From positions 1-57,187 of the forward strand of contig JAJPJB010000099.1 in NCBI GenBank assembly GCA_021324465.1: a DNA stretch of 57,187 nt. The letters run 5' to 3'. Origin of the DNA: Hyphomicrobiaceae bacterium. GTDB taxonomy: Bacteria; Pseudomonadota; Alphaproteobacteria; Rhizobiales; Xanthobacteraceae. A program made the translations under genes and the position numbers. The notes beneath the pieces were generated by a model that saw nothing but the letters and a program-made list of their open reading frames with translations, ran no database searches and was not told the DNA's origin. Positions 22,611 to 29,758 of the stretch are shown in pieces; positions within the stretch are counted from its first letter, which is position 1, and each line of letters starts with the position of its first letter.

Positions 22611-25520
22611 GTGCTGATCAGGAAATCCGAACGTCAAGCGCGCCGCGGAACGCTTGCGGGCGCATTGCCAATGCAAGGTGATGGCGGCCTCGACCGGCGT
22701 GCCTTCCTGCGTCGCTCCGGGCTGGCTGCGGGCACGCTCGCTTCACTCGGCCCACTTTCCCTAGGCTCGGTGCGCAAAGCCAAAGCCGGACTGCCGCCGC
22801 CGGCTGGCGCTCAAGTGACCATCCGCAAAAGCATCTGCACGCATTGCGCGGTCGGCTGCACGGTGACGGCGGAAGTCGCCAACGGGGTGTGGATCGGCCA
22901 GGAACCGAGCTGGGACAGCCCAATCAACCGCGGTTCGCACTGCGCCAAAGGCGCGTCGGTACGCGAGCTGGTGAGTGGTGAACGCCGGCTGAAATATCCG
23001 ATGAAGATGGCGAACGGACAGTGGACCCGCATCAGCTGGGATCAGGCGGTCAACGAGATCGGCGATAAGATGATGGCGATCCGCCAGCAGTCGGGACCGG
23101 ATTCGGTCTATCTGCTCGGCTCCGCCAAGATGACCAACGAAGGCTCCTATCTGTTTCGTAAGTTTGGCGCGTTCTGGGGTACCAACAACACCGACCACCA
23201 AGCGCGCATCTGTCACTCCACCACCGTCACCGGCGTGGCCAATACCTGGAGCTACGGCGCGATGACCAATAGCTTCAACGACATCCGCAATTCCAAGACG
23301 ATCATCATTATGGGGGGTAATCCCGCGGAGGCGCATCCGGTCTCGTTGCAGCACGTCCTCGAAGGGCAGGAGCTTAACCGCGCTAATCTCATTGTGATCG
23401 ATCCGCGGCTTACCCGCACTGCAGCGCATGCAACGGAATACGTACGGCTGCGGCCGGGCACGGACATTCCGGTGCTGTACGGGATGATGTGGCACATCAT
23501 CCAGAATGGTTGGGAGGACAAGGAATTCATCCAGCAGCGCGTCTACGGCTATGACGATCTGCGCAAAGAGGTCGAGAAGTGGACGCCGGACGAAGTGGAG
23601 CGCGTAAGCGGCGTTCCGGGCGAGCAGCTTAAGCGCGTCGCGCAGATGTTTGCCACACAGAAGCCGGCGACGCTGGTTTGGTGCATGGGCCAGACGCAGC
23701 ACACGGTCGGCACGGCCAATGTGCGCGCCAGCTGCATCGCACTGCTCTTGACCGGCAATGTCGGCGCGCCGGGCACGGGAGCCAATATTTTCCGTGGCCA
23801 CGACAATGTGCAGGGCGCGACCGACGTCGGCCTCGATATCGTGACGCTTCCGTTCTATTACGGCCTCACCGAAGCGGCATGGAAGCATTGGAGCCGCGTC
23901 TGGGAAGTCGACTACAGCTATTTGCAGTCGCGTTTCGACTCCAAGCAGATCATGGAGACCGCCGGCATTCCGCTCACTCGCTGGTTCGATGCGGTTTTGC
24001 TGCCGAAAGATCAGGTCGCCCAGAAAGACAATCTGCGAGCGATGTTCATTCAGGGCCATGCCAGCAACAGCATCACCCGCATACCGGAGTCGCTAAAGGC
24101 GCTCGCCAAGCTCGACCTTCTGGTGATCGCCGATCCCCATCCGACGACATGGGCTTCACTGTCGGTCGAGGCCGGCCGCAAGGACGGCACCTACCTCCTG
24201 CCGGTCTGCACGCAGTTTGAAAGCTCCGGCTCACGCGTGGCCTCGAACCGCTCGATGCAATGGGGCGAGCAGATCGTAAAGCCGATCTTTGAAAGCAAGG
24301 ATGACTATCAGGTGCTCTACCTGATGGCCAAAAAGCTCGGTTTCGCTGATCTCTTGTTCAAGAACATCAAGGTCGAGGGTGACAGGCCGGTGCCGGAAGA
24401 CATTCTGCGCGAGATGAATCGCGGCAGCTGGTCCACCGGCTATTGCGGTCAGTCCCCGGAGCGCATCAAGGCGCATATGGCGAACCAGAAAGATTTCGAT
24501 CTGGTCACCATGAGGGCTACGACCGGGCCGCTGAAAGGAGATTACTACGGTTTACCCTGGCCCTGCTGGGGCTCGCCCGACGTCAAGCATCCCGGCACGC
24601 CGCTTCTTTACAATACGAATCTCGCCGTCATGGACGGCGGCGGCTGCTTCCGCGCCCGGTTCGGCGTCGAGCGCAACGGCGTCAATCTGCTCGCCGAAGG
24701 CTCGTATCCGAAGGACTCGGAAATCAAGGACGGCTACCCGGAGTTTACCTATGGCGTGCTCAAAAAGCTCGGCTGGGACGCTGATCTCACACCCGACGAG
24801 CTGGCCGTCATTCAGAAGATCGGGGGTGATAAGCCGGAAACGGTATCGTGGTCGATCGATCTGTCCGGGGGCATTCAACGTGTCGCGCTCAAGCACGGCT
24901 GCGTGCCGTATGGCAATGCAAAGGCGCGCATGAACGCCTTTGGCTTGCCCGATCCTATCCCGGTGCATCGTGAACCCATCTACTCGCCGCGTATCGAGCT
25001 CATCGCAAAATACCCGACACTGCCGGACGCCAAGCAGTTCCGGCTGCCGAATGTCGGTTTCTCGGTGCAAAAGGCGGCGGTCGAGAAGGGAATTGCCAAG
25101 AGCTTCCCGCTGATTTTCAGCTCAGGCCGCCTTGTTGAGTATGAGGGCGGCGGCGAGGAAACGCGATCCAACAAATGGCTCGCCGAGCTGCAGCAGGACA
25201 TGTTCGTCGAGATCAATCCCGCGGATGCGTCCGAGCGCGGCATAAGGGACGGCGCTTGGGTCTGGGTCACGGGCGCCGAGAACGGCTCGAAGGCGAAGGT
25301 CAAGGCTTTGGTGACCGAACGCGTCGGCAAGGGCGTGGTTTGGATGCCCTTCCATTTCGGCGGCTGGTTCGCCGGCAAGGACCTGCGGCCCAACTATCCT
25401 GCAGGCACAGACCCGGTCGTGCTTGGCGAAAGCGCGAATACCATCACCACCTACGGCTACGACCCTGCCACCGGCATGCAGGAGCCAAAGGTCACGCTCT
25501 GCCAGGTCCAGGCGGCGTAA
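22611..25520 (+). CDS. fdh3A: Formate dehydrogenase, catalytic alpha subunit (Cys-type, Tat-exported)
   Basis: A 969-residue molybdopterin enzyme oxidising formate to CO2 in the periplasm. A Tat signal (DRRAFLRRSGLAAG, arginines 29-30) precedes the [4Fe-4S] site with Cys76, Cys79, Cys83 and Cys111 (CTHCAVGC...). The active-site ligand is Cys201 in QARICHSTT, where E. coli FDH-N has selenocysteine; His202 follows. The segments MGGNPAEAHP, LLTGNVGAPGTGANIFRGHDNVQG and the C-terminal molydop-binding domain are normal. GTG start at 22611 with GGGAGG upstream. The metal at the bis-MGD cofactor may be W or Mo. It forms a complex with the beta subunit (11 bases downstream) and the cytochrome b gamma subunit. 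Confidence 0.95.
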   Translation: MLIRKSERQARRGTLAGALPMQGDGGLDRRAFLRRSGLAAGTLASLGPLSLGSVRKAKAGLPPPAGAQVTIRKSICTHCAVGCTVTAEVANGVWIGQEPSWDSPINRGSHCAKGASVRELVSGERRLKYPMKMANGQWTRISWDQAVNEIGDKMMAIRQQSGPDSVYLLGSAKMTNEGSYLFRKFGAFWGTNNTDHQARICHSTTVTGVANTWSYGAMTNSFNDIRNSKTIIIMGGNPAEAHPVSLQHVLEGQELNRANLIVIDPRLTRTAAHATEYVRLRPGTDIPVLYGMMWHIIQNGWEDKEFIQQRVYGYDDLRKEVEKWTPDEVERVSGVPGEQLKRVAQMFATQKPATLVWCMGQTQHTVGTANVRASCIALLLTGNVGAPGTGANIFRGHDNVQGATDVGLDIVTLPFYYGLTEAAWKHWSRVWEVDYSYLQSRFDSKQIMETAGIPLTRWFDAVLLPKDQVAQKDNLRAMFIQGHASNSITRIPESLKALAKLDLLVIADPHPTTWASLSVEAGRKDGTYLLPVCTQFESSGSRVASNRSMQWGEQIVKPIFESKDDYQVLYLMAKKLGFADLLFKNIKVEGDRPVPEDILREMNRGSWSTGYCGQSPERIKAHMANQKDFDLVTMRATTGPLKGDYYGLPWPCWGSPDVKHPGTPLLYNTNLAVMDGGGCFRARFGVERNGVNLLAEGSYPKDSEIKDGYPEFTYGVLKKLGWDADLTPDELAVIQKIGGDKPETVSWSIDLSGGIQRVALKHGCVPYGNAKARMNAFGLPDPIPVHREPIYSPRIELIAKYPTLPDAKQFRLPNVGFSVQKAAVEKGIAKSFPLIFSSGRLVEYEGGGEETRSNKWLAELQQDMFVEINPADASERGIRDGAWVWVTGAENGSKAKVKALVTERVGKGVVWMPFHFGGWFAGKDLRPNYPAGTDPVVLGESANTITTYGYDPATGMQEPKVTLCQVQAA

Positions 25521-25530
25521 GGAGGCAATC

Positions 25531-26127
25531 ATGGCGCGAATGAAATTCCTCTGTGACGCCGACCGCTGCATCGAGTGCAACGCCTGCGTCACCGCCTGCA
25601 AGAACGAGAACGAAGTGCCCTGGGGCATCAACCGTCGGCGCGTTGTAACGCTCAACGACGGCAAGCCGGGCGAACGGTCGGTATCCATGGCTTGCATGCA
25701 TTGCACGGACGCACCTTGCGCGGCGGTTTGTCCGGTGAACTGCTTCTACACCACCGCCGATGGCGTCGTGCTGCATTCGAAGGATCTCTGCATCGGTTGC
25801 GGATACTGCTTCTACGCCTGTCCATTTGGCGCGCCGCAGTATCCGCGGCTCGGAAACTTCGGTTCGCGCGGCAAAATGGATAAGTGCACTTACTGTACTG
25901 GCGGGCCGGAGGCCGACAACTCTCCAGCCGAGTACGAGAAATACGGCGCAAACCGTCTCGCCCAGGGCAAACTTCCGCTATGTGCGGAAATGTGTTCGAC
26001 AAAGTCGCTGCTTGCGGGCGACGGCGAAATCATTGCCCAGATCTACAAGGACCGCGTGGCGAAGCGCGGCTACGGGTCTGGCGCATGGGGATGGCAAACC
26101 GCGTATCGCGAGACGATCGCGACCTAA
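25531..26127 (+). CDS. fdh3B: Formate dehydrogenase, iron-sulfur beta subunit (FDH3 type)
   Basis: A 198-residue ferredoxin-type subunit with four [4Fe-4S] sites: CIECNACVTACKNEN, CMHCTDAPCAAVCP, CIGCGYCFYACPFG and a split fourth set (CTYC with LCAEMC). It lacks the C-terminal membrane helix of E. coli FdnH, as usual for the shorter FDH3-type subunit. It moves electrons from the alpha subunit to the haem b gamma subunit. Having no signal of its own, it is expected to be exported bound to the alpha subunit. The ATG at 25531 follows GGAGG by 5 bases. Confidence 0.95.
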   Translation: MARMKFLCDADRCIECNACVTACKNENEVPWGINRRRVVTLNDGKPGERSVSMACMHCTDAPCAAVCPVNCFYTTADGVVLHSKDLCIGCGYCFYACPFGAPQYPRLGNFGSRGKMDKCTYCTGGPEADNSPAEYEKYGANRLAQGKLPLCAEMCSTKSLLAGDGEIIAQIYKDRVAKRGYGSGAWGWQTAYRETIAT

Positions 26128-26178
26128 GCGCGCACCGACATACCGAAGAGCGTGCGTGGAAAAGGAGGGAGGAGGACG

Positions 26179-27192
26179 ATGGCGGCGCTTGGGATTCGTA
26201 TTCGGCTCGCCGTTTGCGCGACCTTGTTGTTCGTCAGCGTAGCTACTCTGCCGCCGGCTTCGGCACAACAGCCCAGTTCAGTGAATCCGACCGCCGACGC
26301 GGTCAAGGAGCAACAGCTCCTTCAGCAGCTCAATCGCATCCAGGGGCTCGGCAGTATTCCTGACGTGAAGTCCTATGTAATCGAACAGCCGCAGGGCCGC
26401 GAGTGGCGACAGTTTCACGAGGTGTGGCTGCACTGGATCGGCGCGGTCGCGGTTCTGGGCATGCTCGCGGTTCTGCTAATCTTTTATTTGACCCGCGGCA
26501 TGCTGCGCATCGAGTCGGGCCGCTCCGGTATCAATATCGTGCGCTTTAACGCCTTCGAGCGGTTTGTGCACTGGATGACGGCGACCTGCTTCATCATCTT
26601 GGCACTCTCGGGCCTCAACATAACCTTTGGCAAGGAGATATTGCTGCCGCTGATTGGACCCAGCGCGTTTTCCTCATGGTCGCTGGCGGCCAAATATGCG
26701 CACAATTTTGTCAGCTTCCCCTTCACGCTGGGCGTAATTCTGATCTTCGTCATGTGGATAGCCGGCAACATCCCCAACAAAGTTGACGTTGAATGGCTAA
26801 AACAGGGCGGCGGCATCGTCGGCAACAAACATCCGGCGGCCTATCGCTTCAACGCCGGTCAAAAAATGATCTACTGGATCGTTGTCATCGGCGGTGCAGC
26901 GGTTGCGATCACCGGTTACCTGCTGATGTTTCCGTTTTATGGAACGACGATCGCCGGCATGCAACTTGCGCAGGTGGTCCATGGTGTTGTCGCTGTGCTG
27001 TTTGTCGCTGCGATGCTTGCGCACATTTACATCGGTACGATCGGCATGGAAGGTGCTTTCGAGGCGATGGGTGCCGGCACGGTCGACCTCAATTGGGCCA
27101 AGGAGCATCACCGTCTTTGGCTAGAAGAGCAAAATCTGGGCACTGGTCCCAGCGAGTTGCAGAGGCGACCGTCAGCTACGCCGGCAGAATAG
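26179..27192 (+). CDS. fdh3C: Formate dehydrogenase, cytochrome b gamma subunit
   Basis: A 337-residue membrane protein with an N-terminal signal-like segment (about residues 5-28), an extra periplasmic stretch rich in Gln and Pro, and four to five membrane helices. Candidate haem b ligands are the histidines in RFVHWM, KYAHNF, QVVHGVV and LAHIYIGT, matching cytochrome b556 of FDH-N/FDH-O. The FNAFERFVHWMTA motif is diagnostic for the family. It anchors the complex and passes electrons to the quinone pool. Start at 26179 has a long GGAGGGAGGAGG ribosome site. The final 30 residues are hydrophilic. It is the last of the three structural genes. Confidence 0.93.
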   Translation: MAALGIRIRLAVCATLLFVSVATLPPASAQQPSSVNPTADAVKEQQLLQQLNRIQGLGSIPDVKSYVIEQPQGREWRQFHEVWLHWIGAVAVLGMLAVLLIFYLTRGMLRIESGRSGINIVRFNAFERFVHWMTATCFIILALSGLNITFGKEILLPLIGPSAFSSWSLAAKYAHNFVSFPFTLGVILIFVMWIAGNIPNKVDVEWLKQGGGIVGNKHPAAYRFNAGQKMIYWIVVIGGAAVAITGYLLMFPFYGTTIAGMQLAQVVHGVVAVLFVAAMLAHIYIGTIGMEGAFEAMGAGTVDLNWAKEHHRLWLEEQNLGTGPSELQRRPSATPAE

Positions 27193-27242
27193 GTTTCTGC
27201 TGTGCGGCGCGAGTGCGGCGGCGATAGCTTGGAGTGTTGATC

Positions 27243-27554
27243 ATGCGTGCATTCTTGCTTGCGTGTCTCGCGATCGTGGTTGTCGGGACAGCTGGCTATT
27301 TTTTTCTCAACAGCATGCAGAAGCCGACTGGGGTTGCTTACGCGACTGATGGCGCGCGCATTAGTCCGAAATGGAGTTGGCGTTCTGTCTTTTATCGACC
27401 CAAGGCCGCACCCACGACAAAGACAGCCATGAACATTCCGCTGCCAGCAGGAGAGACGGCCGAAGAATGTGATGTACGTACCGCCTGGCAGTGGATCTTC
27501 GTTGACTTCGGCAACCCCGATGGCGAGGCAGAGGTCTGCTCTATTTCGCAATAG
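27243..27554 (+). CDS. Small single-pass membrane or secreted protein, unknown
   Basis: A 103-residue protein. Residues 3-22 form a hydrophobic helix (LLACLAIVVVGTAGYFFL); it could be a signal anchor. The rest is hydrophilic with two cysteines (near EECDVR and EVCSIS) that could form a disulfide in the periplasm. It starts 50 bases after the gamma subunit gene with GGAG 8 bases before the ATG, so it may belong to the operon. I do not recognise the family. A GTG 9 bases upstream is an alternative start. Confidence 0.6.
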   Translation: MRAFLLACLAIVVVGTAGYFFLNSMQKPTGVAYATDGARISPKWSWRSVFYRPKAAPTTKTAMNIPLPAGETAEECDVRTAWQWIFVDFGNPDGEAEVCSISQ

Positions 27555-27704
27555 CACGCCGAGCGCCCGACCGTCGGTGCTTGATGATCGACGATGAAGT
27601 CGTAGGGGGATGGAGTTCCCCTGATAAACCGCCCAAAGGGCTGATGACTCCTGCAAGGCCTTCGTCGGCGAGACGCCGTCGGCGAGGCGCGAAGGAGGGC
27701 GGTG

Positions 27705-27872
27705 ATGAACAAGCTTCCAGACTCTCTAGCGATTGCCTTTTGGGTCGTCGGAGCCTGTTGGCTGGTGGCAATAATGGCCTACGCCTTCGGGGGGCCGACA
27801 GAGTTGATTGTTCCTCTGGTCATGCTGGGAATTCTGACCGGCGTAGCCGAGTGGGCCCTCAGGCGGAGATGA
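27705..27872 (+). CDS. Short two-helix membrane protein, unknown
   Basis: A 55-residue open frame with a good GGAGG site 6 bases before its ATG. It contains two hydrophobic helices (about residues 8-25, FWVVGACWLVAIMAYAF, and 30-48, LIVPLVMLGILTGVAEW) and ends in three arginines. The pattern of hydrophobic helices, polar turn (GGPTE) and basic end is protein-like. I do not recognise a family. A GC-rich inverted repeat (CCTTCG near 27658 with CGAAGG near 27690) precedes it. It may be an accessory membrane subunit of the formate dehydrogenase region or unrelated. Confidence 0.5.
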   Translation: MNKLPDSLAIAFWVVGACWLVAIMAYAFGGPTELIVPLVMLGILTGVAEWALRRR

Positions 27873-28482
27873 CGCTGAAAGTATCGCCGCTCTGGCGTCC
27901 AAGCTCGGGGCCGAAGATTCTGCCGAGTGACTGCCAAAGTCGGGCTCGAAGCGCCGTTACTGAGCAATGACATTCATCTGGATTAATTAGATGCCTTAAA
28001 TGGAATCGCGGCTATGCTCCCCTGTTAATTCGCTGCAGCGACGAAATAACGGAGCAAATGGAAACTCCGTGGGTCGGGCGATCACACCGCGTTGCAACAG
28101 AACGTACCCTTCGAGCTTACGTGGATCTTAATCTTCTCCCCGCAGAATCCGGCGGCACCCGCATTTGCGTGGTCATCGCGACCGTTCGCCTGACGTGGAT
28201 GTAGGCAGTCGCATTGTTTGTTGCTCGGCCCCTCCGCTTACCCCGCGGACTGCAGGCAGGCGCAGCCTTATTTCGTGTCATAAATATTTTTTTTAGATTG
28301 TGAACTGAAAATGTCTGCCGACAATTGAGTTCGAGGGTTGGAAATTAGTTGCGACTCCAGCGCAGCTCATTCCGCATGTCGCGACTAATACTCGCTGCAT
28401 CCCCTCTGATCGGCGCGTCCGTTTGTCCGGCGGCAAACACCGCGTCTCCGGGAATTCCGAAATAAGCCTAAGGAGAGGGAAT
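27873..28482. other. Long intergenic region before the binding-protein/chemoreceptor pair
   Basis: About 610 bases without a convincing gene. The only notable composition feature is an AT-rich tract near 28270-28300 (TTTCGTGTCATAAATATTTT followed by more T), unlike the GC-rich surroundings, which could be part of the promoter of the downstream binding-protein gene. No tRNA, riboswitch or repeat was recognised. Confidence 0.4.
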
Positions 28483-29658
28483 ATGTCATTCCGATCAGCG
28501 GCCGTTCTGAGCTTTTCTGCGCTGATGCTAGCCATGGCATCTGTTGCCTATGCCGAGGATGGCGTCACCGCGGATGCGGTTGTGTTTGGCCAGGCTGCAG
28601 CGCTCACGGGCCCCGCCTCGGCGCTCGGTCAGGGCATGAAGGCCGGGATCGAAGCGGCATTTGCCGAAGCGAATGTCAAAGGCGGCGTGGCCGGCCGCAA
28701 GCTGAAGCTGATCAGCCGCGATGACGGCTATGAGCCCGACAAGTCGATTGCGGCTACGAACGCGCTTATCCAGGACGACAAGGTCTTTGCGTTGATCGGG
28801 CCGGTCGGGACGCCGACCTCCGCTGCAACGCAGCCGATCGCTATGTCTGCATCCGTCCCTTTCATCGGCGCGTTCACCGGAGCGGGTTTCCTGCGTGATG
28901 CGAAGCTCGGCAACGTGATCAACGTCCGCGCCAGTTATGACGAAGAGACTGAAGCCTGGGTGCAACACCTGACGGATGACCTGCACATCGGCAAGATTGC
29001 CATCTTCTATCAGGACGATGCGTTTGGTCGCGCAGGGCTGTCGGGTTTCAAGAAAGCGATGGACAAGCGGAATCTGTCGATTGTCGCAGAGGGCACTTAC
29101 GAGCGCAACACCGTCGCGGTCAAGACCGCCCTGTTGGACATCAAGCGGGCCGAGCCGGAGGCGGTCGTGATGGTCGGCGCCTACAAACCGTGCGCCGAAT
29201 TTATCCGATTGGCCCGCAAGATCGACTTCAATCCGGTATTTGTAAACATCTCCTTTGTCGGCGCATCCGCCCTTGCCAAAGAACTCGGCGAGGATGGCAA
29301 GGGGGTTATCGTGTCGCAGGTCGTACCTTTCCCATGGGATTCGTCGATCAAAGTGGTGGCAGATTATCAAAGGGCAATGACGACGGCGGACCCGAATGCA
29401 AAGCCCGAGTTTGTCTCGCTCGAAGGGTACCTGGTCGGTCGCTTGGCGGCGGCCGCACTTGAAAAGGCCGGTGCCAATCTGACACGCGAGGGACTGCTCA
29501 AGACGATCGTGAACACCGGCAAGTTCGACTTCGGCGGTCTCACAATGGAATTCGGGCCCGGACAGAATCAGGGGCTTCATAAGGTGTTCATGACCATCAT
29601 CCAGCCTGACGGAAGCTTCAAGCCTGTCGACAAATTCCCGCAACTCGCTCGCAACTGA
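28483..29658 (+). CDS. Periplasmic substrate-binding protein, branched-chain amino acid/amide type
   Basis: A 391-residue protein of the Peripla_BP_6/LivJ type with a signal peptide (AAVLSFSALMLAMASVAYA). Characteristic are GQAAALTGPASALGQGMKAGIEAAFAEAN at the mature N-terminus, the LISRDDGYEPDKSIAATNALI stretch and the later EGYLVGRLAAAALEKAG. Ligands of the family are small amides, amino acids or aromatics; this one cannot be assigned. Start at 28483 has a strong AGGAGAGGG site. No ABC permease or ATPase genes follow; the next gene in the same direction, 100 bases on, encodes a chemoreceptor. I infer that it may present a ligand to that receptor. Confidence 0.88.
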   Translation: MSFRSAAVLSFSALMLAMASVAYAEDGVTADAVVFGQAAALTGPASALGQGMKAGIEAAFAEANVKGGVAGRKLKLISRDDGYEPDKSIAATNALIQDDKVFALIGPVGTPTSAATQPIAMSASVPFIGAFTGAGFLRDAKLGNVINVRASYDEETEAWVQHLTDDLHIGKIAIFYQDDAFGRAGLSGFKKAMDKRNLSIVAEGTYERNTVAVKTALLDIKRAEPEAVVMVGAYKPCAEFIRLARKIDFNPVFVNISFVGASALAKELGEDGKGVIVSQVVPFPWDSSIKVVADYQRAMTTADPNAKPEFVSLEGYLVGRLAAAALEKAGANLTREGLLKTIVNTGKFDFGGLTMEFGPGQNQGLHKVFMTIIQPDGSFKPVDKFPQLARN

Positions 29659-29758
29659 CCGTTCGGTTGCGGTCGCCGGACGACGCTGCATCCGCAAGCG
29701 TCGTCCGGGGCCACTGCGGGAGAGCGTGCGTGTGCAGTGGCAGTCGTGAGGAGGCCGT

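Noticed and set aside
22761-24059. A 432-codon frame antisense to the formate dehydrogenase alpha gene
   Set aside because: The forward frame is an unmistakable formate dehydrogenase; the reverse frame is a composition artefact.
28483-29658. Binding protein as part of a complete Liv-type ABC transporter operon
   Set aside because: The downstream gene is a chemoreceptor and no LivH/M/G/F genes are present in the window.
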